DNA from: Spongospora subterranea
Taxonomy: Eukaryota; Endomyxa; Phytomyxea; Plasmodiophorida; Plasmodiophoridae
Assembly: GCA_900404475.1 (NCBI GenBank)
Contig: OUQQ01000052.1
Coordinates: 1 to 64,000 of the forward strand
Direction of reading: 5' to 3'
DNA: 64,000 nt
How positions within the stretch are numbered: position 1 is the first letter of the stretch; each line of letters starts with the position of its first letter. Position numbers and translations under genes: made by a program. This document shows positions 13,266 to 23,400 of this stretch, one piece after another. The notes beneath the pieces were generated by a model. That model was not told where the DNA came from, made no database searches, and saw nothing but the letters and a program-made list of their open reading frames with translations.

Positions 13266-13605
13266 ACCTGATGCAATGCCTTCAACTATCTAATAGATAT
13301 GTGCATCAGCAATCATGATGAAAATCAATGCAATCAGGTTCAAACGCAGTTAACACATAATGTCCGCGCCCGCTTCAAAACATGTTCTCTGACAAGCCGC
13401 GCGTGCAAGAAATCGAGGCTCACTGCGTCTGCCGCGCCCAAAAACGGACTCGACTGATTTGTAAGTTGCATGTAGGTAAATAATGTGAGATTGCAACTCA
13501 ATCTGTTTCGTTACGAGGTGTATCGATGATTATGACTTATGACCCGTATTTTGTAACCAGTGACCTCACTCAGTTTTCCTCACAATATAAAAAGATTGAA
13601 CTATT
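13266..13605. other. Probable promoter region of RAD54B-like gene; no coding seen
   Basis: The sequence lies upstream of the minus-strand RAD54B-like start and left of the minisatellite. I see no credible exon, tRNA or repeat in it. Confidence 0.4.
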
Positions 13606-13709
13606 CGTCAAACGATCCGGTCTGAGTGTGTAAGATTGCGATACATTCCATCTGACAGTTCGTCAGACGATCCGGTCTGAGTGTGTAAGATTGCGATACA
13701 TTCCATCTG
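13606..13709. repeat. 55-bp minisatellite, left flank of assembly gap
   Basis: Two copies of a 55-base unit begin at 13606 and 13661 and contain gatccggtctgagtgtgtaa and gcgatacattccatctgac. They differ at one base (cgtcaaacg versus cgtcagacg). The unit is not a multiple of three and is not coding. The array runs into the run of Ns. Confidence 0.93.
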
Positions 13710-14344
13710 NNNNNNNNNNNNNNNNNNNNNNNNNNNNNNNNNNNNNNNNNNNNNNNNNNNNNNNNNNNNNNNNNNNNNNNNNNNNNNNNNNNNNNNNNNN
13801 NNNNNNNNNNNNNNNNNNNNNNNNNNNNNNNNNNNNNNNNNNNNNNNNNNNNNNNNNNNNNNNNNNNNNNNNNNNNNNNNNNNNNNNNNNNNNNNNNNNN
13901 NNNNNNNNNNNNNNNNNNNNNNNNNNNNNNNNNNNNNNNNNNNNNNNNNNNNNNNNNNNNNNNNNNNNNNNNNNNNNNNNNNNNNNNNNNNNNNNNNNNN
14001 NNNNNNNNNNNNNNNNNNNNNNNNNNNNNNNNNNNNNNNNNNNNNNNNNNNNNNNNNNNNNNNNNNNNNNNNNNNNNNNNNNNNNNNNNNNNNNNNNNNN
14101 NNNNNNNNNNNNNNNNNNNNNNNNNNNNNNNNNNNNNNNNNNNNNNNNNNNNNNNNNNNNNNNNNNNNNNNNNNNNNNNNNNNNNNNNNNNNNNNNNNNN
14201 NNNNNNNNNNNNNNNNNNNNNNNNNNNNNNNNNNNNNNNNNNNNNNNNNNNNNNNNNNNNNNNNNNNNNNNNNNNNNNNNNNNNNNNNNNNNNNNNNNNN
14301 NNNNNNNNNNNNNNNNNNNNNNNNNNNNNNNNNNNNNNNNNNNN
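13710..14344. other. Assembly gap (635 Ns)
   Basis: A run of 635 unknown bases is flanked on both sides by the same 55-bp repeat. The true length of the array is therefore unknown, and any open frame drawn across this interval is meaningless. Confidence 0.99.
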
Positions 14345-14422
14345 AAACGATCCGGTCTGAGTGTGTAAGATTGCGATACATTCCATCTGACAGTTCGTCA
14401 GACGATCCGGTCTGAGTGTGTA
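14345..14422. repeat. 55-bp minisatellite, right flank of assembly gap
   Basis: The array resumes with a partial unit and a second unit starting at 14396. They show the same alternation of aaacg and cagacg seen on the left side. The two flanks are not in register across the stated gap length (680 bases is not a multiple of 55), which fits an arbitrary gap size. Confidence 0.9.
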
Positions 14423-14596
14423 AAGACGATACATGATGCAGAGGGCGGAAAGAAGAAGAGAAACAAAATGGGGGAAGAAGAAGGATAAAGACAAGAGGAA
14501 ATCGGATCGACAGAAGTATTATTTATTGATGGTAAAATAAGAATTGCAGGCCACAGTGCACGACTACACTCGACTGCTCAGTGGCCGGGTCGGTCA

Positions 14597-14860
14597 TCAA
14601 GCGGCTAGAGTGGGGGCAGTTAGAGGGTGATCGTTAACTCGCCACAATGCTTTGAGATGTTCGGGACGTTGAGCATACAATGAGAGCAAAGGCTTCCACG
14701 ATTCATGAATTATCAAAACCACGCCAGTGGACATGGAGCTCGTAAGATCCGTCGTCAAAACGGCGCCGAATGTCGTTGATCAATTCGACCTCGAATCCCT
14801 GATTATCGTGAGCCACGAGACCTTTGAGCTTCATGGACGGTTGCTGTAGGGGTTTAGCCC
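14597..14860 (-). pseudogene. Chromodomain of a gypsy (chromovirus) retrotransposon, frameshifted
   Basis: The minus strand encodes FEVELINDIRRRFDDGSYEL, then HVHWRGFDNS, followed after a one-base frame change by HESWKPLLSLYAQRPEHLKA. The alternating Trp/Gly pattern and the W-E/K-P-L ending are those of a chromodomain, which chromoviruses carry at the integrase C terminus to target chromatin marks. The frame break inside the domain makes it non-functional as it stands. Confidence 0.72.
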
Positions 14861-14871
14861 GTCCATGGACG

Positions 14872-14959
14872 ATTTGGCCGCAATCATCAAGCTATCTCTC
14901 CTTTTCTTTGACAACCGCGCCCTAGAAAAGGAGAGATAGATTGATGATTGCGGCCAAAT
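14872..14959. repeat. 36-bp inverted repeat (hairpin) inside the gypsy element
   Basis: The left arm 14872-14907 and right arm 14924-14959 are reverse complements at 35 of 36 positions with a 16-base loop. It lies between the integrase C terminus and the chromodomain. Confidence 0.93.
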
Positions 14960-15109
14960 GCTCCAACTTCCTAGACGATGTGCACTCCCAAGAGCGCGAT
15001 CGGATGAAAATCAAGACAGCAGTTGGGGCATCAGAGAGACATTCGCAGTTAATCGAAGGGGGCGTCGGAGGAGGCAGCGGGATTCGGCATCGTCTAGGAA
15101 GTTGGAGCA
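14959..15109. repeat. 22-bp inverted repeat overlapping the 36-bp hairpin
   Basis: The segment 14959-14980 (tgctccaacttcctagacga plus two bases) is the exact reverse complement of 15088-15109. It starts where the 36-bp hairpin ends, so two fold-back structures are chained. Confidence 0.92.
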
Positions 15110-15112
15110 GGA

Positions 15113-15800
15113 TCAGATGTCTGAGATGTGAAGACTGTCGTCACTATAGAACCGCAATCGCGTAACGTGAACCTGCGTGATTCGACCTGTGTTGAGGTCT
15201 TCGACGTCAAAAATGTAAGGCGTAGAAACCCCGAAGATTTTGGCGGGCCCATCCGAACAGACCTTCAATTTCGATGAAGATGTTTCAAAGTTGACGAAAC
15301 AAGCACAAAATCACCAATGCCGAAACCCGGCATCTCACCTCGGCGCCGATTGTTGGAACGACGTCGACGGTGTCGCGGAACGTAATCACAGTCAAGTGGG
15401 TGGGACGACGGCAGTTCAGTCAGCATCGTGACCGGAGCGAAATTCTTCGGGGCGACGATCGTATGGTTCAGCGTAAACCGTAAGAACACGAGAAGCTGCG
15501 GCCATTCCGAACACTCCAGGCGAAATTCAGATATCCAACTGCGTAGCCAAAACAGTACGTGTCGATTGATAACTTCGACTGCGCCGTTCGACCATGGCCA
15601 ATACGCAAGCGTGAAATGGTAATCGATTTTGAGATTCGCGGACGACCTAACCGCGAGCACCAATCGCTGATAATTTCGGCGGCGCTGGCAGCGTCGGCCT
15701 GAAACAGTAGAACTGATCAGTATAATTTTGTAATCCACCACTTCGGGCGGAACAAGGGTCCAAGAACAATCCAATCACAATCGTCGCCACTGCCAAACCG
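15113..15800 (-). pseudogene. Gypsy integrase core and C terminus, disrupted
   Basis: The minus strand encodes YHFTLAYWPWSNGAVEVINR and WPQLLVFLRFTLNHT, then APVTMLTELPSSHPLD, a basic stretch and GIGDFVLVSSTLKHLHRN. This is the last part of a retroviral-type integrase core (the S-NG-E-NR block) and the GPY/F-like C terminus. A one-base deletion near 15275 shifts the frame before KVCSDGPAKIFGVSTPYIF. Further upstream SAAEIISDWCSRLGRPRIS lies in a different frame, and the following DQG-type block is missing. It is a dead fragment in line with the chromodomain downstream of it. Confidence 0.85.
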
Positions 15801-15910
15801 GATTTGACGTTGACAAAGTCGACCGGTAAAACATGTACTTTGCGGGGACGCCAGTGCTCACTGAACAGGACCTGTTTGACGATATCATTCTGACCGGTCA
15901 GCCCGAACAT

Positions 15911-15958
15911 GTCGCATTGGGTATTGATCCACATGTCGCATTGGGTATTGATCCACAT
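15911..15958. repeat. Perfect 24-bp tandem duplication
   Basis: A 24-base unit beginning gtcgcattgggtattgatcc occurs twice head to tail with no mismatch, at 15911-15934 and 15935-15958. It sits at the switch between minus-strand integrase debris and plus-strand reverse-transcriptase debris. Confidence 0.95.
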
Positions 15959-16124
15959 GCCCTATTGATATATCTGGCAATCATCTGGAGGTGGAAGAAC
16001 CCACGACCCGACGACGATGCCGATTATGACATCTCCACCAAACTTCGTATAAAGCGGTACATGATCACCGAAACGTGAGAGGAATTTCCTGACGATTGCG
16101 AAAAACGAACCCGGTGACACTTAC

Positions 16125-16493
16125 ATGGTCGAAATAGGCGAATCATCTACAATCGAGGTACACCAATCAATGGACATGATGATTGATCGTGCAATAGCCG
16201 AAAGACTGACGAACGAATTCAATAATCGTCTACATGAGATCATGTATCGACACGAAGACGTGTGGAAAACCAAACTGGGCAACGACCCGTCGGCAAAGGT
16301 TTCAGCTATGAAAATCCATTTCAAAGCAGACTGTCCCCATTACCGTGCTCGCGCCCGCCGATATTCACCAGTTCATCAAAATTTCATGTACATGCACACC
16401 GCTGATCTGGAGCAGAACGGATTCATCTACCGCAATCCACACGCCCGTTCCGCGGGAATCGCTGCTTTGCGGAAAGCGGCAACTTTTGAATGA
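16125..16493 (+). pseudogene. Gypsy pol fragment before the reverse transcriptase fingers
   Basis: The plus strand encodes HEDVWKTKLGNDPSAKV, then YRARARRYSPVHQNFMYMH and LEQNGFIYRNPHARSA. This block immediately precedes the first catalytic motif of reverse transcriptase in gypsy elements. Downstream (16494-16900) the frame is lost and only scattered similarity is possible. Its strand is opposite to the adjacent integrase fragment, so this is not one intact element. Confidence 0.72.
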
Positions 16494-16989
16494 AACGATG
16501 TGGTCGTTGTGACGAATTGATTCAACGACGTAAACGGATTTCCCGTCCTTCAGTCGGAATAAGCATATAATCCAGTGTTAAGCCTTGATGAAACTGATGC
16601 ATCAACGTCCACTGTGTCCAATCCACGTCCTGTGCAAGCAGGCGGAAAGGATCGAATTTCTGAGTTTGGGGCTTCAACAGGAAAAATACTGGCGATCTGG
16701 CAGATATAGCAAGTTGCCTGAGGGTAAGAGTTTCGACTGAGGATCAGATACTTCAGGATCAATGTGGCTCGAGTGTTCACCATTGGCCTCCTATGTACCT
16801 CAATAGAAAGCTGTACCGAGCGGATTGGTATATGGCTACTAGTTTGTACTGACTTTAGAAAGTAAAGCCAGTAGTATAGGTGAAAATGTGTAAACACAAA
16901 TGTTCATAAGAGCTTGTAAGAATCATTTATGAATAAGGGACATAAAGTTCTCACGGAGAGCACAGAGGGCTGTACAAGCTCTTGACGAG

Positions 16990-17330
16990 CTACCGGAATT
17001 CGACAGCATAGACTATCGCAGGCCTCGGTCCCTGCGATAGCTTATCTAATCGATGATCCGCTGTTGCGACCCAGTCAGGATCATTAAATACCCGGAATTT
17101 CTCAGTAAACAATTCCATTCTATACATTGCAGGATCGTTGGATTTTATTAATGGAGTCGCCCATTCTAACGCCGGACCCTTCAGCAGGCTAATTATGAAT
17201 GCAACCTTATCCATGTCGCGAATAGTTGAAAGACCCGATCAATTCAAAACCAAACCAAATTACATTTGTTGATAATTGATCAATAATCAGACCTATTTCC
17301 GCCATACTTCTATCAAGGAAGCGAGATGGA
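16990..17330 (-). pseudogene. Gypsy gag (retrotrans_gag) fragment
   Basis: The minus strand encodes DKVAFIISLLKGPALEWA, then MYRMELFTEKFRVFNDPD and ADHRLDKLSQGPR, the core of the retrotransposon gag domain. Upstream on the same strand (to about 17460) is a Pro/Ser/His-rich repetitive stretch, typical of the region before gag. No full-length frame remains. It may belong to the same dead chromovirus as the integrase fragment. Confidence 0.7.
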
Positions 17331-17964
17331 CGGGAGAGGCGGAGGAGAACTGAGTGGTGATGGCGTTGGAGTCGGAGCTGTTTGCGGAGACGAAAGCTGT
17401 GGCGGTGGCGGCGGAGGCGAACCTTGTGAAGACGAAAGTGGTGGTGGTGGTGAGAATGTTGATACAATCCACATTATATTGTGGCCGGGATACAGACTGA
17501 TAAACGGTTACCTGTTATATCAATACTTTCGGATCGGCTGGTTTCGCATTCCCTTGTATACGAGTCCAGCTAAACTGCAGAATGTTTGCTTCCCCTTCGA
17601 GTAATATAAACAGTTCTGGTGAGCGTTTTGTTTATCATCATTAACGTCCCATGATGTATCCCTACCGTAATTTATCGCACAAATATCGATTCGTTGTGGT
17701 TTTCTATATCAATTTAAACATCTTCTTGAATCAAACATGGCGTAATGGTGCAATAGAAGTTTAATGTCGGATGGAGATTGAGTCATGAATAATTGGAGAT
17801 GGGTCGTCTCATTACATTGGGCGCTGGTCATTTTCATCGGAAAGGTCGAAGGAGTCTTGCAAAAAAACAAACTGAAGCATCTTTTTCCTTAGAACGATAT
17901 CGAACCTCTCCAATCATCTATTAATTATAACCAGGGAGCTGTTATCCTTTACTCCCAGAATATC

Positions 17965-18594
17965 ATGTCCGCAAACAGTTTTGCTGTTTCGAAGTGTTCG
18001 TCGTGTTGTTGCTATTGTTTATTTCATGTTAGACAAAGCACACCGTCTCAGGTTTCAACCAACAGCGCTGATCATGACAAAAAATCATATCCAGCAGAGA
18101 ATCATATAGATTCTGGTCGTAATCAAAATCAAGCAATGCCACCCCACTACTGTCCATTTTGTGATCGAACATACACAACTTCTTCGAATTTGAGATATCA
18201 TAACCGAGCATTGCACACAGATCAACAACCTTTCGTCTGCCACCATTGCGGTCGACGCTTTAATAGGGCTGATAGCTTGAAGGGCCATCTGGCTGTCCAT
18301 AGCGACGCAAGACCATATCAATGCAATACTTGCACTAGATCATTCAAACGAAGGGGTGATCTCAGAGGCCATATGTTGATGCACGTTGATAACTTCCCGT
18401 TCTGGTGTAAAACATGCGGAAAAGGGTTTAAAATGAGACTACGCTTAAGGAATCACGAGAAAACACAGACTCATTTGAAAGCCGTTTCAAAGGCGGATCA
18501 TTCAGCGGAAGTTGATGGCGTTGGTGAATCCGATGACGAAGTCACTGAGACTGATTGTGATGGATCGACAACGGAAACAGATGAATTCGTGTAG
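17965..18594 (+). CDS. C2H2 zinc-finger protein (four fingers)
   Basis: One uninterrupted frame of 209 residues starts at the ATG at 17965. Residues about 60-165 hold four C2H2 fingers: YCPFCDRTYTTSSNLRYH, FVCHHCGRRFNRADSLKGH, YQCNTCTRSFKRRGDLRGH and FWCKTCGKGFKMRLRLRNH. Linkers are TDQQP-, SDARP- and VDNFP-like, not canonical TGEKP. The tail is acidic (Glu/Asp/Thr). It is probably a sequence-specific DNA-binding transcription factor; its target cannot be inferred. The gene sits directly beside gypsy debris and appears intact. Confidence 0.8.
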   Translation: MSANSFAVSKCSSCCCYCLFHVRQSTPSQVSTNSADHDKKSYPAENHIDSGRNQNQAMPPHYCPFCDRTYTTSSNLRYHNRALHTDQQPFVCHHCGRRFNRADSLKGHLAVHSDARPYQCNTCTRSFKRRGDLRGHMLMHVDNFPFWCKTCGKGFKMRLRLRNHEKTQTHLKAVSKADHSAEVDGVGESDDEVTETDCDGSTTETDEFV

Positions 18595-19371
18595 ATTGCA
18601 AAACGATTTACAAATGGCGTATCTCTTGTATATGGAAACATGGCTGAACCAATATATTGCCGTTCCATCAACGTTCTCATTCAAAATCGAATTAGCTGAA
18701 AGGCATTACGCGATATGCCGAAACATCGTCAGCAGATGAATTATCAATGTCCGTTTGTTTAGCGACATCCGCTGTCGGACACTCATGTAGACACCTTTGT
18801 TGTTCTTGATCGGTGAGTTTTACAATTTTGGACTGTCCTTTTTATTTTTATTGAAATCGACGTCAATATGGAAACCACGTCGAAATGATGATACTCATCT
18901 GTTAACATGGCTTCGGAAATCAACAGATGAACCAAATCGTCATTTGACCAAATTGAAGTAAACAAGCGAAAAAAGGCGACTGTTACGATTAAACATCAAC
19001 AACTCGTGGCGACACTTTGACAGTCGTTTGTGATATCAGGTTAACAAGGGAAAGGTTTCGATATCAGTTTCGCCGCTCATAATAAATTCAACAGTCAAAG
19101 TTGTGATCAGATTGGGGTGAATTGAGACTAAGTGATCACGAAAACAAGGGAGCCGACCATTCCACATTTGGTGGACCGAATTATATTTGCCAGTCAACAA
19201 ATCGTTTTTGGCAATGTCACGCCGAGGTAATAATGAGGAACACCTCCAAGTCATCAGAAAAATTGAAAATCGACCGGACCTATCGTCTCAGGTGAAACAT
19301 TTTTTTGCAAAGCTTCTCTTTGGTTATTAGTGAAGGTTAGACACACTTGCACAGTATTATAGAAAATTTGA
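18595..19371. other. Mostly unassigned region, related to 25.0-25.5 kb
   Basis: Scattered similarity in the same order links this stretch with 25040-25520, for example ttgttgttc..gatcggtg, gacc-aa..gtaaac-agc-aaa and tatcg-ctcaggtga-ac. A short minus-strand frame (19254-19036) with NDLLTGKYNSVHQMWNGRL may be an exon of the same gene family as the SAM-like ORF next to it. I cannot assign a function. Confidence 0.35.
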
Positions 19372-19403
19372 AACAACTTTGGGGCATCCGCCCCAAAGTT
19401 GTT
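19372..19403. terminator. Perfect 14-bp hairpin abutting the stop of a minus-strand ORF
   Basis: Arms aacaactttggggc and gccccaaagttgtt (19372-19385 and 19390-19403) flank a 4-base loop. The structure begins at the stop codon of the SAM-like ORF. It looks like a strong 3' RNA hairpin, but eukaryotic pol II genes do not normally use such a terminator, so its role is unknown. Confidence 0.6.
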
Positions 19404-19675
19404 CATTCGTTAAAGTTATCGTCTTGATCGCCGTCTGTCTCGCAAGCGATGAGGTAGATTACGACGAGTCGAGTCGAAACAAATAGATTACGGAAGTCCA
19501 TGTCCATCCCCAGGTATGACAGGTCATCGATTGTGATCTCTCGAAGACGATCCATATTGATTTCCTCCGTCTCAATGAACTGCTCTAGGCACCCGTCCCT
19601 CAGACGATGGTCGGCCAAACGAAGAGTGAGGGCGCCGATTATTAGCTCTAAGGGCTTTACGCGGTATGTCGACAA
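19403..19675 (-). CDS. SAM-domain-like short ORF, copy 1 of 3
   Basis: The frame encodes LEQFIETEEINMDRLREITI and DDLSYLGMDMDFRNLFVSTR. The pattern Leu-x-x-Phe-Ile, then Ile-x-x-x-x-Leu, then -DL--LG- resembles the helical SAM (sterile alpha motif) fold, a protein-protein interaction module. Related copies lie at 25616-25819 and 26774-27046 on the same strand. It may be the last exon of a longer gene whose other exons are degraded or unrecognised, or it may be a pseudogene. Confidence 0.4.
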   Translation of the reverse strand: MSTYRVKPLELIIGALTLRLADHRLRDGCLEQFIETEEINMDRLREITIDDLSYLGMDMDFRNLFVSTRLVVIYLIACETDGDQDDNFNE

Positions 19676-20423
19676 ACAATATCAAATAAGTTTTTGGTGT
19701 CCTGATGTATAGCGAAACCCTGAAGTAATAGCACGAGATGTTCTTTCTGTTTCAAAAGGACAACAATGAAATGCTACATTGTTTGTCCAGCGACGCCCGA
19801 TGCTGCAAATGGTACAGATTGACCAGTGTCAGCTAAAAACAGTCCTGATGTGATCCGAAGCAATAGCGTTTCTCAATGACAAAACCACAGGCAAGCTCTC
19901 CCGTGTACTAAAACTGAATCTATGCTAGTCCATCAACAAACAGACATTGACTCTAAGCCTGATCGACCACCTTGAGATCAGCAATCTCTGATTTTAGTCG
20001 CGTTCCGATATTGTCGGCTTGGCCGCTACAGTGCCTTTGTGGCTACATATGGAATACAGAACTGTAGCCAAACGTTACCGACACTGTCTGTGTCTGCATT
20101 GTTCACTGGCCACGATTGGTTTGATGTGGTGCAACCCTGTATGAAATGATCCATTGCGATCATGAGTCGTTCATAGATTCTGATTCGCCGTTTGGGGAAT
20201 ATGTCCAGAATACAGCCGAACTTGCGGGCCGCTATGTGCTGGAATGCACCGATCTCCTTTCCGCAAGCAATAGAAGATCATGTTTTGGTTAAATGGCTAC
20301 CCCTCCCCGAAGTGCTCCTTGGCCCTGAAAGTTTTCAAGAGCCACATGGGGTAGTATACTTAAGTGTCTGACGCTGGGTTTTAATCGTTCGCTCAGAGCT
20401 TGACTTCAACCGGATTGTATAAC
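19676..20423. other. Upstream region of SHOC1-like gene with a possible extra exon
   Basis: A plus-strand frame near 20160-20290 (HESFIDSDSPFGEYVQN, then AELAGRYVLECTDLL) looks coding and could be an upstream exon of the next gene. I could not find a splice pair that keeps the phase into the exon containing 20424. The rest shows nothing recognisable. Confidence 0.3.
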
Positions 20424-23400
20424 ATGATTGATTTAGAGGTTACCCCATCAAACTACAAAAAAATGGCAGAGGCGTGCAAACCTACAACTATGTTCAGCAG
20501 ATTGACGATAGGAGATGAACTGATACTGCATTCTCAATCGCAATTTGAAATCTCCGATTCGTTTGGAGAAGACAATTCCTTTGAAGTATGTCAACTATTT
20601 GAGTGCGCTATTGTGACAGATCCATTTCCAGCAACGGCCATCAGAGCAGAGCCCATGTCTTTCCTATCTGAGAGTTTTGGTTGTTTTCTGATACCATTTA
20701 CTGATTGCGTCGAATGTTTCACTCCATTAGATTTACTGAAAACCTGTATCGAATCCGCGCCGACAAAGGAGAATGAAGCTGAGAAGCCCTTCCGCGCTGT
20801 CCATCCCATAGAGGACGTGGATAGCAGCGATATATTTGAATTAGACCGCGAACTACTCTTTGCAAATTTCCATCATTCTCGGCCAGAACCTTATTCCGCA
20901 TTGTTACTATGCGGCCTAGCGCCGTTTTTGGAGATAGAACAATTATCGAACCGTAAAAACTCGCCTCACCCAACAACTTGCTTTCCTTTACAGGAAATTA
21001 TCAATTCTTTCAACTCGTTCACGCTCGACGATATTAGCTGTGCTCTCAATATAGTTGTGGAGACTCCCGAGATGGAGTCTTTTCCCGGATTAAACTTGTG
21101 GCAAGAATTTATCATTCAAAATACCTCGCACGAACCCATCGGTATCTACAGGATGCTTTCAGTTGCTGAGCAGATGGCGCCACTGTTCGTTTTGGAAAAC
21201 TCTGTTTCGGCAACGTTTTATGACGATGATGAAACACGTCGACTTCTAAGTTCATGCTTTTGGAAGCTTCAGGTACTTATAAAAACTGTTTTGAACTGCG
21301 ATTGTTTGTCAAAACGGCTGTGCAGATCCGAGACCCCGCTGTTCCTCAAATGCTTGAACTACCAATAGTCGCGGATACAGCGGATCTATTGCGGTTGGAC
21401 ATGAATCCAATGAAGAGGCTGTCCCCGCTAGATGTGAGTTTTTTAAATTCAGATCCATTTTGCTTGCAGTACTTTTCGCATCAGCTCCATGATCTTACTT
21501 CAGAGTGCCTTATCAAGGTTGTCCGGATGCTTCAAATGAACTGCACAGCAATTCCTTTGAGTTTTCAACGGCAACGTACTGTCACTTGTCAGACAGTTGA
21601 TGATAGTAGTGACGACACTCCGGTTTCCCCAGTCATTCGACTAAATCCTCAGCCGACGAACTCCTTATCTCATCAAAACGATAAACAATCTCACCAACCC
21701 CTGGTTCCAATGTCATCAGAGATTGGCGTTTCAAAAAATTTAGCTCTACCTTACAGTTCTTTTGGACTTATTCCTTTTGTGAATGAGTTCCATCAAGAAC
21801 AAGACAATCCAGGAGAGCTTAGCATACATCAGTCGGTAAAGGTTGAAAATGTACCAACGTTCAACCGTGGAAAAACCTCACCTTGCTTTTATCGATCTCA
21901 TCGACTTGAAGATTTCATCAATTTGACATCTGGTGGAGCAGGATCGAACAATATTGCCATGAGTAGACCGGAAAAGGGTATTTCCGGACCGTTACGTGTT
22001 GAAGATTTGGTATAAAGACTTTGATCAACGATGCGCCTTTTATTCGTAACAATATTTTCCTAGGTTGTCTCCTGTCCCGTCAATTCTTCAATGCAAGATG
22101 CAGCCAATTTCATTTTACATGCTGGGGAACTGTCCACACTCATATTGCTAGATCACAATCTCCTTCCAGGTTCTGATAACTTAATCACTCTGAAAGTGGA
22201 GTGGATTTCCAAGTTGTTTAAACGGCTATCCTCGCGAGTTCGCCAGTCTATTCTAGATGGAAATTCTGAAATTATTGAGCTGCGAATCGATTTACAGCAT
22301 ACTCTATACCTCTACATTCTGAGACAGCTTCTAGATATTATCCGGGATTCTGGGATATCCAGTGCGATAATGCATCTTCGCCACGAAAGAAGTAGGCCCG
22401 ACGTCCAAGTTGTACTAGAGCTTACCGATTCTAACTCAATATGGCTGCAATGTCTCAACGAAATTTCTTTCAGTTTTGATATGCTGTTGAATGAGATAAA
22501 AACAGGTGTGATTCCTGATTGTGAAAAAATTGTGGTTGCGAGACAGAAGTTCGTTTTGCCGTGTCTTATGATTGTGGCCCGCAAATCTATGGTCCCTATT
22601 TTGATGGCGTGTTTAACCACTGAAAATCTGAACAGCCATTCTGCAGAGGGTAAATCCTCTCACTGTCAAATATATTCTGCTTTAAAAATGGGTTTCACAT
22701 CGCAGGCGAACTGATGAGGGTTACTGAATACGAAGAGAATGAACTTGTATCAGATGTTTCGATCATTACCGAGGACCGATCGATTGGTCTTTCAACTTTT
22801 CCGTGGGCAAGTTTCAAAAGCGTGATCTTTTACGATGTAAGCCCCGTTTGCCCAATCCAACCAGTGTACCGTATCAAATCGTTCTCTAGGCGACTCCGAA
22901 GGACCTTGGAGAATATTTGATGGAGCTTATTGAAGATAAAAAAATCAGCTGCTGTATTTTGCAATCAAGTAACTCGTTCCAGCCTCCATGCACACGTAAT
23001 CGTCCTGTATGCGAGCCGACAGTAGAAGAGCACTGTGGACACCATCAAGTTATAGCCAATGCGTATATGGGCCAACATGTAAAAGCGTCAAGTAGCCGGG
23101 GAAATGTCCACTAATGCATTTGTAGAATCTGGATCTTTGTCAAGCGTTGATCAGGGACATCAACGGGATGTCCATCATTTGGAGGCAACAGTTTCTACCT
23201 GACACCTCCCTAATACTGTCTTGTTCTACAATAGTGGTCGTCCATTCTTTTCCAGCAATGAACGAGGTTGAAGCAATTTTAGAGGAGGCCCTCAGCTTGC
23301 GCCTTGCCTACACAAATATTACTCTTATAATTGTTTATGATGACGCAATAGTGTTGACTGATGATTTCCAACAAGTCCAGCTGCAGTTGACGAAGGAGTT

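Noticed and set aside
13606..14422. CRISPR-like array
   Set aside because: The repeats are directly adjacent with no unique spacers, and this is eukaryotic DNA. It is a minisatellite.
13601..14494. Long open frames on both strands across the run of Ns
   Set aside because: They exist only because N codons are not stops. The flanks are a 55-bp repeat, which cannot keep one reading frame.
14941..15165. Plus-strand ORF across the hairpins
   Set aside because: It is built from the inverted repeats and antisense integrase sequence and has no protein-like pattern.
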